Shown: positions 32,895 to 45,630, numbered from the stretch's first letter. The stretch is DNA of 64,000 nucleotides from Anastatus disparis (GCA_017163975.1 JAFFSR010000343.1:4720001-4784000), one strand, 5' to 3'. Notes: generated by a model from the letters alone, not told the origin. Numbers and translations are program-made.

Positions 32895-34219
32895 ATATTT
32901 TATATTTCATTGGAAAGAAAATATTTTTTTACTTTCAAACAAATAGATACTTCAATCGAAATATAATATGCTTGCTTCTAGTGGATATAAATGAAACAGA
33001 TTGTACGTTATCTTCAATAGGATTTCCGCTAGGACGTAAAACAAACATATTTCCACTAGGACCAAGTATATTCTGTTTCTTTTTTTTCTAGATAACATTT
33101 CTGTCAGTGAAATTTGATTCATTATTTACTTATGTATTCATAATTATTATTATTTACTAATATAAAGGAAAACAAATTTATATAAATAATTATACCTGCT
33201 TCTTTTTCTTGATGACATCTTTTTTCTCAAAGAATAACATTATTTAAATACTACTAACTATTTTCCGATTAATTTAATATATTATACCTTATTAATTAAT
33301 AAAAAAACAACAGTCAGTAAAGAATGTTTTTATAATTGGATAAATGAATAATGAATCAATGAATTAATGAATTCTTAATAGAAAAAAGGATTAACTCTTT
33401 TCTGCACAATATCCCTTGAAAAAGAGATACATAGATTTCAATTTTTTTAAATTATAGGAAAGCGAGTGGGAAATTTAAAAAATAAATACATGTATCAGTT
33501 CGAAGTGGATCGTTACCGAAATCATTGTGAGGTTCTAAGTTATTTTACAATTCATAGGAGTTAAGTAAATCAATTAAAAAATCTGGACAGGGAAAAAAGT
33601 TTAGTAAAAATTGATTAAAAGCTTTTATTGTTTATTTATACTTGTTAAATAAATTTTTTGGTGGCAATGACTATGCCAAATGTTGATGTTTTCGGAAGCT
33701 ATCCATAATTAAAAAAAAATTAAAGACTTCATGTTGATTAGCTAGCGAGATACATTTAACTTTTTCCCATAGATTACTTTGAACCTGTAGCCTCAGTTTT
33801 GTTGTCACATGGCATTCTACCTTTCCTGATTTTAACTACCATCTTAATAATAATTTTAAAATTAAATTAAACAATATAATTTAAAAATCAACGTACCACA
33901 ATATTTTTATTGGATATTACAATCACTAACGCGGTTTTTTGTTTCTATTGCGTTTCTTAATTTGCATGAATAAAGACGTGGCGATTTTTTGAAAAATAGA
34001 AATCATTTCGGCTCCTGGAGCACTTACAAACTTGTTTAACCTCTCAAAATTTGAGAAAAAATACCACCAATCCAATTAATATACTGTTATTTATCTACGA
34101 AAAATAGTTTAGTTACAAATTAAAAGTTAACTATCAAAAAAACGATTTTTTTATATCACGAATTAAAACAATTAAATTTTAAAAAATCGATCAGCTAATA
34201 ATTATACATTAAAGTTGAG
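32895..34219. other. AT-rich non-coding stretch
   Basis: No gene. About 33390-33560 resembles the interior of the TTAA MITE at 34612 (shared TCGAAGTGGA-like block), so a diverged relative may lie here. Confidence 0.35.
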
Positions 34220-34534
34220 ATGTTGAACTTCCAAAATCACTTTGAAGAACCTCTCGTGGATCCGTCCAAAATTTTGATACCTCCTCTGCATATAAAGCTT
34301 GGGTTGATGAATCAATTTACCAAGGCATTGGACAAAGATGGCGAATGTTTTGAATACTTAGAAAAAGTATTTCATCAGAAATCAGATGCTAAATTAAATG
34401 AAGGCATTTTTGACGGTCCTGAAATCCGTACTTTATTTAGAGATGAAAACTTTGACAAAAGTATGAATGATGTGGAGAAAGCAACATGGTCAAGCTTTAA
34501 AGAGGTGTTAAAAAATCTAACATCGAATTCATGA
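34220..34534 (+). pseudogene. Fragment of the same transposase-like family as 27216-28946
   Basis: 104 codons hold the EPLVDPSKILIPPLHIKLGL block, KALDKDGECFEYL and GIFDGPEIRTLFRDENF, matching residues encoded at 28340-28540 but clearly diverged. The rest of the gene is absent, so this is a remnant of a different copy. Confidence 0.8.
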
Positions 34535-34611
34535 TCAGTTATCTCGAAAACCCCCAGAATACCAATCATAATGCTTACTAACTGTTATAAAGTTACAGAA
34601 TCAAATTTTAA

Positions 34612-34910
34612 CCCTTTCAGAACCAATGTACATTACAATGTACATTGACATTTTTTGGTTTTTTTGAAATCGTGCAAAAGTGGCTTCAAATTTCGTAAAA
34701 AAAATATGTGTATTAGATTGAAGTGGACTATTTCCGATCTCAAACTGAGGGCCTAAGTTATTATATCTTTGATAGAAACTAAGAAAACTTGAAAAGAAAA
34801 AAAAAAAAAAATTTTTTTATCGCAAAAATTGCTTAATAAATGAACACTTATCATCGCTAAATGGTTATCAGAACTTTTCATGATGAAATAATAATTCCGT
34901 TCTGAAAGGG
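34612..34910. mobile_element. piggyBac-like MITE (299 bp), TTAA target
   Basis: CCCTTTCAGAAC and its reverse complement are flanked by TTAA at 34608-34611 and 34911-34914. CCCTTT-type ends next to TTAA are the piggyBac signature. A nested palindrome (AATGTACATTACAATGTACATT region) follows the left end. Confidence 0.85.
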
Positions 34911-34914
34911 TTAA

Positions 34915-35616
34915 TCGATTTCGAATCAAATTTAGAACGAATGTAGGCTTTTTTAGTTTTTAGTCTTTAATTACGTATGAGGAGTTACAAAATAGTTGTA
35001 AAAAATATTTAATACATGGTTTTGGACATATTTTTTCCTGTAGAATTTAATTCTGAAGTCAGAATGATTTTAATTCCGCTCTTTTTATTATATAATTTCG
35101 AAAAACCCACAAAAAACCTCAAAAATGGTGTTTTTTCTCATTATCCTCAAAATATCTTGAAGAAGGCTATTTTTTATAGCAGATTTAGATTAAGCGTAAA
35201 AAAATACGTAAGAAAAAGTATGTCTGGTCAAAATTACAGACATCTTTATTTTTGTGGACCTTTGTTATTGACTATATAATAAAAATAAGCAGTATGTGTA
35301 TTTAAATAAAGATCTAAAAACAGAATTGTTAATTAAAATAATGATATAACACTTATTATATAGTTTGAACTGAATAAAAGTAATATAGAGGCTCACGATT
35401 ATTTATATTTCGATAGACGGAAATATTATGTTTTTAATCAAACAAACCAAATATGGACAGAAAGTAAGAAAATTAAAAAATCTTTACTGATCAGGGGGGT
35501 TGTTCTACCAAACTGCACAACTTTTTATTTCCAGATCAGTAGATATGAAATCAATGCGTCAATTAAAGATAGTATTATATAGTTTACCAATCGTAGCAAG
35601 GGGACAGAATGTGCTT
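34915..35616. other. AT-rich non-coding stretch
   Basis: An 87-codon frame at 35016 has no recognisable feature. Nothing else is supported. Confidence 0.3.
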
Positions 35617-36278
35617 ACTAGGAGAGGGTCAGACGTCCAAATCACGGATTTTGCTCAAATGCTAGGATAAGTTATCAGGTTCCAAAATATGGAGAAAGAC
35701 AGAATTTTAGACCCTTATGTTCAATATTTTCCTAGTAACAGACAAATAAAAAAAATCACTGAAAAAGATACTAGATTTCAAAACGTTTATAATTCTTGAG
35801 CATTAACAGCTAGAAGCTTAAAACTTTTTTTAAACGAAAGCTAAGCTCAAATCCTTTCGAAATCGTATTACAATATCTTAAAATATTATTTTTTTCTACA
35901 GTAATAGCGTAACAAAGATTAAACCCAATTTCATTATTTACTATTAATTAATGTTTAAAAAAGAAATTCATGTCTAATCTTTAGTACTCTATAACTGTAG
36001 GAAAAAATAATATTTTCAGATACTGTGAGTGCTATTTCAAAAGCTCAGCTTTCGTTTAAAAAAAGGTTGAAGCTTCTAGCTGTTAATGCTAAAGAATTAT
36101 AAACATTTAAAAATATAATAACTTTGACAGTAATTTTCCTTAATTGTCTGTAACTAGGCAAATATTAAGCATTAGGGTCTAAAATTCTGTCTTCCTCAAT
36201 ATTTTGAAACCTGAAAACTTATCCTAAAGTTTAAGCAAAATCTATGATCCAGAGGTCTGACCCTCTCCTAGTGAGTTG
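35617..36278. repeat. Imperfect inverted-repeat element (~660 bp)
   Basis: ACTAGGAGAGGGTCAGAC and its reverse complement bound two diverged arms of about 300 bases. Shared blocks include ACAGCTAGAAGCTT and AACGAAAGCT. The flanks are too degenerate to fix a target duplication. Confidence 0.7.
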
Positions 36279-36459
36279 CTCATTTACAAAAAGAAAAGTA
36301 CTTTTTAAGATCACTTTTGTTTAACGTAAAAGCTCCAATAAATTTCGAAAGTCAAAGAACTTTTAATTGCGTTATATAGGAACCCTTTTTTAAAGCAGCG
36401 AAGGCGAGAAAATTAGTTCGAATTGAGTATGAATAATGTGCAAATGTGTGTATGTACAC

Positions 36460-36512
36460 ATACAGGCATACACATATACACGCATACCATACATACACAC
36501 ATAAACACACAT

Positions 36513-36557
<45 letters not shown>

Positions 36558-36560
36558 ACA
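36460..36560. repeat. (CA)n microsatellite
   Basis: ACACAC run with ATACA variants; frames on the minus strand are artefacts. Confidence 0.92.
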
Positions 36561-36632
36561 TATACATACTCTGAATAGAGAAGCCGCTAACCCATAATGA
36601 TCGGAGCGCATTCTATTAATATTAACAATGGA

Positions 36633-37205
36633 CTATCGGGGGAGGTTAACGTTTTTAAACCATGGTGTTACGTTTGAGTTAAAATGAAATTCTAAATATT
36701 CTGCACCTTTTATTAATCCTTGGTTCTTAATTTTTGTGATTGTGCTAGATGTCACATATTTTTCAAAATTAGCATGAAGATCGGTATATGAAACAGTATA
36801 ACCATCCGCCGAGTTACTAATGTTCAAATTTGAGCTATTTTATCGGCCTCCTCATTTACATGGATTCTAATATGAGATGGTAACCAATAAAAATTTATTT
36901 TAGTTTTTTAAGAATTTTTATGATAAAAATTGTTAAACTTTTCTTTTATTTTAAGAATATACTGGTTAATTCTAATGCTGAATTTGTTTTAATTTAGTGC
37001 CTGCAGCGCACTTAGGGAACCGGTGAACTGCTTGCCTAAAAATAGGTTATCATTACATATTAGGATCTGTTTAGGATCAGTTTTGACCCAGGGAGGGCTT
37101 AACTTGTTAAGTGTGTTTGCCATTTCTTTGTGTTCTAAATTGCTTTCTGTGTGCTGTGGTGTTATTTTGACCCATTTATTTTAAAAAATTTGACTGGTTC
37201 GAAAG
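36633..37205 (-). pseudogene. Non-LTR retrotransposon RNase H and C-terminal remnant
   Basis: Read on the minus strand, the region contains a YWLPSHIRIHVNEEADK-like stretch near 36840-36890 (the usual WxPSHxGIxGNExAD of the RNase H domain), followed by a DGYTVSYTDLHANFEKYV tail. Frameshifts and stops break it. It lies on the same strand as, and downstream of, the endonuclease at 38252-39142, and probably belongs to the same element with its RT deleted. Confidence 0.6.
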
Positions 37206-37209
37206 TTAA

Positions 37210-37590
37210 GAGGAGGTCACGTATCTCTGTCCTTTTCTAATCAAAGAAATGATTTTTTTACAAAAACTAATAACTTTATCAAAAAAAGAAAAGAAAGCCG
37301 CATCTTGTTTCAAAAAAAGCAATATTTTCTTTAATAAGAAAAAATTAATTTTATTGCTTCGTTTTCAAGAAAACCTTGAAAAACCAAATTGTCCACCCTA
37401 ACCACTATGATTTAAGTTTTTCAAGGTTTTCTTGAAAACGAAGCAATAAAATTAATTTTTTCTTATCAAAGAAAATATTGCTGTTTTTATTACGAGATGC
37501 GGCTTTCTCTTCATTTTTTGCTAAAGTTATTAGTTTTTGTAAAAAACTCAATTCTTTCATTAGAAAAGGACAGAGATACGTGACCTCCTC
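37210..37590. mobile_element. Foldback MITE (381 bp), TTAA target, family A copy 1
   Basis: GAGGAGGTCACGTATCTCTG and its reverse complement bound arms of about 180 bases and are flanked by TTAA (37206-37209 and 37591-37594). End sequence and size resemble the element at 56947-57336. Confidence 0.88.
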
Positions 37591-37593
37591 TTA

Positions 37594-37860
37594 ATAGAGG
37601 CTGCGAATTTCTTAAAACATTCTCTCTTTTTTTGTTTGAATGTTCTAGTTGCAATAGCACAGTTTTTGTTATACCTTATGAGGTCTTCAAGTTTTCTAGT
37701 GTATTTCCATTTTTTATAAGCTGCAAGCCTTAATCTCTTAACCCTTTCATAGTCAGAGTCCCATCATAGAACTGGATTATGGTGCTTCCTACCTTTAACC
37801 CTACCATCACTCCGAGTTTGTTCATCATCATTTCGATTAACGGTAGGCCGGAGTAGAACC
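37594..37860 (-). pseudogene. Non-LTR retrotransposon endonuclease-RT linker
   Basis: The minus strand reads HHNPVLWWDSDYERVKRLR, then AAYKKWKYTRKLEDLIRYN. This is the typical W-W-D...KRLR...AY segment between the endonuclease and reverse transcriptase of I/R1/Jockey-type elements. The reverse transcriptase itself is missing; the next recognisable piece is RNase H on the far side of the TTAA MITE. Confidence 0.65.
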
Positions 37861-37888
37861 TGATACCGACCGAGTAACAATTGAGTTG

Positions 37889-38178
37889 TTTGTTATTTAC
37901 TCAAGTTTTAATCGGTGTATCTTCAAATTAAAGGTCGAGCGCAATAGATATTATTATTATGAACATTTGTGCACAAGAAAAAAAATATCTACCGGTTTGT
38001 TTTTGAGTAACGCGAAAATATTATAAACATAAACTTTTACTTTGGCGTTACTTACTTTTCTCAAAAACAAACCGGTAGATATTTTTTTTCTTGTGCATAG
38101 ATGTTCATAATAATAATATCTATTGCGCTCGACCTTTAATTTGAAGATACACTGATTAAAACTTGAGTAAATAACAAA
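37889..38178. mobile_element. Foldback MITE (290 bp)
   Basis: TTTGTTATTTACTCAAGTTTT and its reverse complement bound long matching arms; AAGGTCGAGCGCAATAG and its complement are exact. The ~50-base centre contains ACTTTTACTTTGGCG. The target duplication is not clear. Confidence 0.75.
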
Positions 38179-38251
38179 AATGCCAATTAGACAAGGACAG
38201 CGAATCCGGCCTGCCCTTAACAAATTTCGAAGCTACATTGTTAGTAAAATA

Positions 38252-39142
38252 TTAATATTTAGCGCTAGAAGATCGATTGTCATATTCTACAGAAAAAAAT
38301 TTTTCATACAATTTGTCAAGATTATCGGCAAAAAGTTGCCAACTAGTACGCACTGTTTTAAGTTTGAAAGATTTTTTTACAGATGTACTGTTAGTGGACT
38401 CATAATCAATATAAATAGGGAAATGATCAGAGCCTAATGTCTCTTTGCAGACCTCAAAGGTGATTTTATCGGCAATGTTAGTGCTGGAAAGCATAGATTT
38501 AGATTGATAATTTTGACGCTGATTAATATAAGTTACTGCATGACTATTGTATAAAAATAAATTATTGTTATGCAAGGATGTTTTTAACCTTTCACCGTTA
38601 AGATCCGCGAAATCACAATTTCACATACTATTATGAGCATTATAATCACGAATGAGAAGACAACGTTTACTGTTTGCCGTATTTTGCAAAAGTTCGTTCC
38701 ATAAGCTCTGCGAGAGATTCTGACCAGGCGCCCTGTAGCAGATAATTATGTCTAAATTTAGCTTAATATTAGTTAAACTTACGCCGCACTCTTCGATACT
38801 TTCATGGCTAGACTTAACACTATCTAAGTTCATATACGAGATGTTTTTACGTATGAGCAGCAGTAGTCCCCCTCCTTTTCCATTGTCCCTGTCTTTTCTG
38901 TATGAAACGAAGCCCGGAAAGCTGATGTTATGCTTAGGCGTAAGCCATGTTTCAACACTTGGGAATATATCCAACTGAGGAAGTATCGTTGAGAGTTCAT
39001 TGTATTTTGGAATGACACTGTGCGCATTCAAAAACATTATCTTTAGATTTTTTGTTATTTTTCTTATGTTTGATCTATTAATAAATGTTAAGTTACTGGT
39101 CTTTACCTTCTTGAGAGCTAGTATCTTCGAACTGTGAGTCAC
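38252..39142 (-). pseudogene. Non-LTR retrotransposon APE-type endonuclease
   Basis: 39142-38621 encodes the N-terminal half: LKIMFLNAHSVIPKYNEL (Asn motif), VETWLTPKHNISFPGF (the acidic catalytic motif), the GGGLLLLIRK loop and IIICYRAPGQ. 38575-38252 encodes the C-terminal half with LGSDHFPIYID (S-D-H-x-P motif). A stop and frameshift near 38600 separate them. The expected GDYNAH motif appears as RDYNAHNS, a substitution at a conserved glycine. Confidence 0.85.
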
Positions 39143-39694
39143 TAGCGTCTTTTATTTGCAATCTTTTAATAATTCTTAGCATGCGACTCTTATAGTTTTT
39201 ATTTTCAATACAATTGCTAATATTATTAATCATGTTCATTAAAGCTGTGATATCATGAACATGCTGTTTAGCGAGACCAGGAATATCTGTGTGTCCATAG
39301 GAGTCTTACAGAAACTTTATAAAATCATTAAATTCCAGAGGAAATTTATCGAGATTATTTTCAATATATTCTTTAGCTGGCATAATCTGTGCATCTGCCT
39401 CTATTGCTGTAACTTCAAGTCTCAGCTTCTTTCTGGTTTTGTTTCTTCTTTTTTTTGTGCAGTATCGTTTGTAACTATATTTAAATCCTATCTAGTGTTA
39501 TCTAGAGAAGTTATAGAATTTGAAGTTGATGATATAGAGAGAGGCCTTTTGAAATGTGTGTCTGTAGTATTATCTGGTTTATTACCTTGCACTATGCTTG
39601 ATTAGTTTTGAATATCGTGTTTCTGTGATTCTAATGAAGAGACGTTGTTTGTATGTGAACATTCCTTTGTAGTTAAAACCTATGTTAAATTTCG

Positions 39695-39877
39695 TTAAAT
39701 TACGTTGGACTTGCATTCCTTATTTTGTGCTCCATTACTTGGTTTGAGTAACTCTGGTAAATTCTCGGAATATGTGTCGTCTTTATTATTTATAATATTA
39801 TCGTTGTTTTGACTTGTTAAATTTGATCGGCACTGTTTAGCAACATGTCCTGTTTCTTTGTATATAAAGTACTCCAT
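39695..39877 (-). pseudogene. Zinc-knuckle region of the non-LTR ORF1, degenerate
   Basis: KETGHVAKQC retains the His and last Cys of a CCHC knuckle, but the first cysteines are replaced. An asparagine-rich tail follows. It lies between the endonuclease and the solo LTR, in ORF1 position. Confidence 0.5.
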
Positions 39878-39994
39878 GGTGTCAGTAGAGAAAACAAATG
39901 TGAAAAATTGTGCCTTTGTAGTTGACTTAAAGAGGTTCAGGCAACAATGACAAACTTTCAGGATGTATGTAAACTTGGCAACGAAAACTGACTA

Positions 39995-40856
39995 TGTAAT
40001 ATGGCAGATTGGTCATATTACTTGTATGTATATTTGTAATGCATATAGACGACAGAAGGAAGCATCTACTTCTGGCAAGACGGAGAGCAGGTTACGTGAG
40101 TCAAATAATTAAAACTATAACCCAAAATCGTTGGCACACACGTGCGAATATCTATAGCACGTATACTGTGCGCTGATATAGATAGCAAGCAACTTGACTC
40201 GAGTAGCTGAGCTTGGGTCCGTTAAGGATCGTTTGTCTCTCTCTTGCAGCGCGCGCAGCGTACACGAGAGATGAAGCTGAGCAGAGACAAGAAGGAATGC
40301 TATTGCATTATTACTTCTGTCGCCGGCGTCCAATATAGAGTAATTACGACTCGCGAGCGACTTGCGATATTGTGTAGTATTTTTTTGTGTGTGCGAATAT
40401 CGTGAGCTTGAGTGAGCGAAAATAGATAATTTAACTATTCTATAATTTCTTTTATTGTGCTTAGAAAAGCCTCGTATTGTAGCGAGTGCACGATTGCTAA
40501 TTAAAATTATATAATTTATTTCTTGATTTTATGACGTGTGTGCCGGGCGATCGTGTGCGCGTTCTATTGCGTATATTCCCTTCGTGCTATTCTAATTCTT
40601 TTTTTTTGTGTGTTTATTGCTCGTGTCCCTTTAAGCTTATGTTTTTGTTACTATCTGCTTTTTGTCGTGCCGATAGTTACTTAACTAGTGCAAGCGGCGT
40701 CGTGTACGCTATACGTGGCTGGCGTCCATTTTGAGTGCGCGTACTATAAGTGTACAACTATTAAAATAAAGCTTCTTTTTTATTCAATTAATTGAAATCC
40801 GCTTCTTATCTTATTTTAAAACTTAGTACAACCTCCTGATCCCCAAGTTTGTCACA
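39995..40856. mobile_element. Solo LTR (862 bp), TSD ACTA, inserted in the non-LTR element
   Basis: Begins TGTAATATGGCAGATTGG, ends CAAGTTTGTCACA, and is flanked by ACTA at 39991-39994 and 40857-40860. It is a sister of 32032-32890. It splits ORF1 of the non-LTR element between the RRM-like and zinc-knuckle parts. Confidence 0.9.
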
Positions 40857-40920
40857 ACTATATGAGTGCACCCAGGAACAGAGACTCCTGTCCTGATAGA
40901 CGTGACCTTAGATTCCAGTT

Positions 40921-41336
40921 TTATGTGAAAATCAATAACTTTTCTAAAAATTCATGCGGAATCGAAGGTCTAGCATTTGAGAGTATAATGCGCTTAGTGT
41001 GTGATATTAAAGGTCGGAAATAAAGTACTTTATTATCTAAGTGAATATTTTTACGTGCATCAACAACATCGTCAGATATTTTCTTAGAGTTAAAATACAC
41101 AAATAATCTATTATTTGAAATTTTTGAAATAGCACCAATATCTTGACTTTTAACAAGGTTTAGTAATTCTAATACGTAATCATCTATGGTACAGTTTCCC
41201 AATGAGTAAAGAACTGCAGCTTGCTTATCTTAGGGAAACTTTCTGACGCTGTAACAGTAAAGTAGCTTTTCTTTTGATTTGAAGAGGTTTGATCGGAAAC
41301 TTAGTGAGCAGAATGATCTCTTTCGTGAGGAGCCAT
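40921..41336 (-). pseudogene. Non-LTR retrotransposon ORF1 (gag-like) fragment
   Basis: 41202-40921 encodes a 93-codon RRM-like segment (ISNNRLFVYFNSKKISDDVV, then LDNKVLYFRPLISHTKRIIL) as in gag proteins of I/Jockey-type elements. An ATG at 41334-41336 opens a short frame that stops early, perhaps the original start. The 5' UTR would extend to the right. Confidence 0.55.
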
Positions 41337-41499
41337 TTTTAGCTGCTACCAGCACCTACTCGTTCACTTAATGTTTGAGTCTAGTCAACTACGTGAGCCG
41401 ACACACTTTATAACCTAACGTTTGTTTATTCGCGATCCATAGCGGAGCAACAACCGAACACGTCCGATCCCAACGAGAGCTGACGTTGAACTCGACACA

Positions 41500-41895
41500 C
41501 ATGCACTAATAGACTGATCGAAAAACGTACATAACTTCTGAAACACATACACTTATCAACACACGTATATACCGATACATACACAACCACCGAAACCTAA
41601 ACGAACACACATACATACTAACTGATAAACACGCACTTAACAAGCACAAACTTCTCCTCTGCCACGAACACATATTTATTGATATATACGATTGCATGCG
41701 CGCACAGCACAATCACACGAATTCATATAAATACACACAGACACTAAGGCATACACGTACACCGAAACACGCATTACTACAGTTGCTAACTGACAAACAC
41801 ACTACACGCATGAACACACACATACACACATCGTGATACACACACAAACACCGGCACTCACACACGCGCACACACATACACACATACTCATATTT
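41500..41895. repeat. CA-rich degenerate minisatellite
   Basis: ACACATACAC-type units with frequent substitutions, similar in style to 18500-19115 but more diverged. Minus-strand frames here are artefacts. Confidence 0.7.
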
Positions 41896-42116
41896 CATTA
41901 CAGAATTAAAAGTTTGTATAATATCCTAATGTTAAAACGTGATAATAATAAATCTAATTATGTGAAAAGAGTTATTAATCATAATGGATGATGTCTTTTC
42001 AAAATGTCTGTATAGAAATATGCAAAACTATTCTTATTTAATATATGAAATATTTATTAAATTAATTGTTAACAATCACTTTACATATTTTACGTTAATT
42101 ACTTAATGAATTTGCT

Positions 42117-42630
42117 TTGAAATTCGCTTGGAAATTATTTGAAACTGCCAAAAGGAGGATGACTTTTAAAAACCAATTTTCTCATCAAAGTTTTAATTTT
42201 AGCAAATTAAAAAAATTTTTTTTTTTAATTTCATTTTTTATTTTTTTTTCCATTTTACGTAAACTACTCGATAGATTTGCTCTAAAATTTGTATACAAGT
42301 TATTTGCTTCTGTCTTTATAAAACAAGCTTTTAAAAATAATTTTAGCTCTTTGATCACGTCTTTTAATTTCTGATTCAACGCTTCCACTAACTTTTTTCT
42401 TACTTCCTCACTTCCTCTGTCCTTCTATCTCAGATTGATTCTCATTTTTACCCTATTTATCCACCCTTGTCTCTCTCTTCCTATTTCTTAATTATTTTCT
42501 CACATTTACTAATTTTTCTTGAATGGACATTGTATTTTACATTAAAATCACATTTAAAAAAATTAAATCAAATTACTCTAACTCAATGAGCTCTATGAGA
42601 AAGCATTGCGCCAAATAACTTGACAGCGTT
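42117..42630 (-). repeat. Inverted copy of the complex repeat at 19905-20420
   Basis: Reverse complement of that region: shared AGGAGGATGACTTTTAAAA, CTCGATAGATTTGCTCTAAA and the ending ATGAGAAAGCATTGCGCCAAA, with many indels. A second copy in the same window shows this is a dispersed family. Confidence 0.8.
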
Positions 42631-43273
42631 TTTTGTATGTATTCGTATATATAAGTTTCTTTAAATGAACACACTTTTCGCTTTTGCGATTAAAGCTCCA
42701 AAGTTAATTAGAAAAAATTTTCAATATGCACAAATACAAGACTTGACCACCGATATTAAAAATATTTTATTTTCATTACTTAATTAGGTTGAATTGTTAG
42801 TATTCTTATTTTATAAAAGACTATTCTGGTTTTTCCAAAAAGTGGGATATATTTCAGAATCGAAACGAACAATTTGTTGCTGAATAGAGTTCTGTGCATT
42901 TTAATGTAACCAGATAATAACTGATTCAAAATTGCTAAAAAAAATTATGTAAACGTTAACAGTATAATATATTACTGATGTTTGATTTAAAAAATAATTC
43001 CAATTAGTTTTAAAAATTTAAATCAATAAATTTTTATTTTAACGCTTATTCTATATTGACCAATAAAAATTATATCTTCAAATGTTTTAATAAATTAACT
43101 TATCAATTTTTATAGGATGAAATTGTCTAATTGATGAGCAATCCAAAAAAACTCTATACGACGAATACATTGCACACAAATACAATAACATGTAATATGA
43201 AATAATGAATATTTTTTATTGGTTATTATTCCATACTTTCAGTTTTTTTTCAATACACATATATAGATAAACA
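42631..43273. other. AT-rich non-coding stretch
   Basis: Nothing supported. Confidence 0.3.
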
Positions 43274-44449
43274 TACAGGGTGTCAAAAAAGTAACTGAAC
43301 GGTCCTGTATTTTTTTAGGCAAGATATTTTTGGCAAAGGTCAAGGTTATTCCTTTAGTTACTTTCAACGAGGAATCCGATGGTGAACTTTATTTCGACCT
43401 TGAGGATGATCTTCAAGGTCATTCCAAAGTCAACTTTTTTTTTCAAATGTGAACCCCCTATTTTGATACCGTCAATCGAAAGAGTGAAAAATTTTACGTT
43501 CAAATATGTACTCAGGTTATATGACCTGAACGACCTTGAACCTGATTTGAAGGACATCTGAAACACATGACCGTCTGACCCCTAAAAAGGTCTGTATCGT
43601 ACTAAACAAGGCCATTCCTTCAGTAACTTTCAATGAGGAATCCGATGGTGAACTTTATTTCGACCTTGAGGATGATCTTCAAGGTCATTCCAAAGTCAAC
43701 TTTTTTTTCAAATGTGAACCCCCTATTTTGATACCGTCAATCGAAAGTGTGAAAAATTTTACGTTCAAATATGTACTCATGTCACATGACCTGAACGACC
43801 TTAAACCTGATTTGAAGGACATCTGGAACTCATGACTGTCTGACCTCTGGAAAGGTCTGTATCGTACTGGACAAGGCCATTCCTTTAGTAACTTTTAACG
43901 AGGATTCGATGGTGATCTTTATTTTGACCTTGAGGATGACCTTCAAGGTCATTTCAAAGTTATCTAAACTTAACGTTGGGCTAATTTGAGGTAAGACTTT
44001 TTTATACCGGTCAAGATAATGGTTATTTCCAGTAAATTTATTATGTAATAAATGGCTCGAAGAATACAAGTAAGGCTCTTTTTTACGTTACACAGTTATT
44101 GTATATGAACTCTGCACTCATGCCAAGTTAGTGACATCAACAATTTCCTTGATCTTTTTAGTATTTATCCATTGTTTTCAAGTTATATTTTACAATTGAA
44201 CTCCTAATTTTGATATTTACCTTCCTCAGAAAGTAACATAAATTTAAAGCATTAAATGTTAAATTTTTCTTAATTTTAAATTTTTTCTTTATTTTCTAAG
44301 TGTTATACGAGAAATTTAAATTATTTAATAGACTTTGCATTTGTAGTATCTCTCTTTGAAATAAATAAAGTTTAATTTTGATTTTTTAATTTTTCGAAGA
44401 GTCTTCCCGCAACTTGTTTAGTTTTTTGTTCTCATTTTACTCAAAAGCC

Positions 44450-45533
44450 ATGGCGTATGTTCAACTTTCTGAGCGGGAAAGAATATCTCTATGAATGATG
44501 CGTGGTTAGGGAGATCGCCAGCGAATTTTAGAGGATACGAGGATATTATTTAATCATACTTTCCGTAACAGAGATGGTGCAAGCCAAATATCTGAATCTG
44601 CAGTACAAAGAACTATACGGCGTTTTGATGAGCATGGGATTCTTAATGATCTCGAGAGATCTGGCCATCCAAAGTCTGCAACTACTAAAGAAAAACAATT
44701 TGAGATCGCTCAAGCTTTCGTTGAAAATCAGCATCATACTCTACGTAAAGCATCAAAGGAATATGACATTTCTCATCAATCAGTGCAAAAAATATTAAAA
44801 AATATAAATTTCCATCCCTGTAAAGTACATTTGGTGCAAGAGCTTAGTGAGGATGATCCGAACCGTCGAGTTGAATTTCGTGAAACAATGATGACTAGAA
44901 TCGACGCAAATCCAAATTTTTTGCATAATACAGTTTTTTCTGATGAAGCTACTTTCCAGTTAAATGGTGAAGTAAACAGACATAATTGTAGATATTGGTC
45001 CGATGCAAATCCTTTTTGGATGCTGGAAAGTCATACGAATACCCGCAAAAGGTTAATGTTTGGACTGGTATCTTGAATGATACATTGATAGGTCTTTTTT
45101 TTATCGAAAGCAATCTCACCGCCGATGGATATGAAGAGCTTCTCAGAAATTTAATTATACCAGGAATGAGAGAAGTAGCAGGTGATAATTTTGACGAAAT
45201 ATGGGTTCAACAGGATGGAGCTGCGCCTCACTTTAATAGGAAAGTTCGAGCATACTTAAATGATTAATTTACTGGTAGATGGATTGGAAGAAGAGGTGCA
45301 ATGAAGTGGCTTGCTTGATCACCCGATCTGACGCCCCTTGATTACTTTCTTTGGGGTTATTTAAAAAGTAAAGTATACGCACCTTAAGCACAAACTTTAG
45401 ACTGCAGAACAGGATTTTACAAGAAGCTGTTTTAATAGATATAGAAATGATCCACAGAGCTGTTATTGCTTTTTACGCATGCATAGCTGCTTGCCAAGAA
45501 GTTCAAGGCTCGCAGTTTGAACAAATGAAATAA
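44450..45533 (+). pseudogene. Mariner transposase with stops and frameshifts
   Basis: ATG MAYVQLSERERISL is followed at once by a stop. The helix-turn-helix region (AVQRTIRRFDEHG, then KASKEYDISHQSVQKIL) and the catalytic core follow in two further frames. First Asp in FSDEATFQLNG, second in VQQDGAAPHFN, third in SPDLTPLDYFLWGYLK. About 41 residues separate the second and third, pointing to the DD41D group. Breaks are at 44492-44494, near 45010-45075, at 45265-45267 and in later codons, so no active enzyme is possible. It ends at TAA 45531-45533. Confidence 0.88.
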
Positions 45534-45544
45534 ATATCAGCAAA

Positions 45545-45630
45545 ATGTGAGAGGCAAGGGGACTCACGCTAAACCAGCACCTCAGCGTGAGGGGCAAGGG
45601 GATTCACGCTAAACCAATACCCCAAAAGGA
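45545..45630. repeat. ~45-bp tandem duplication
   Basis: GTGAGRGGCAAGGGGAYTCACGCTAAACCA occurs twice in tandem just after the transposase (quoted in part: GGCAAGGGGA, TCACGCTAAACCA). It is GC-rich against an AT-rich background. Confidence 0.75.
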
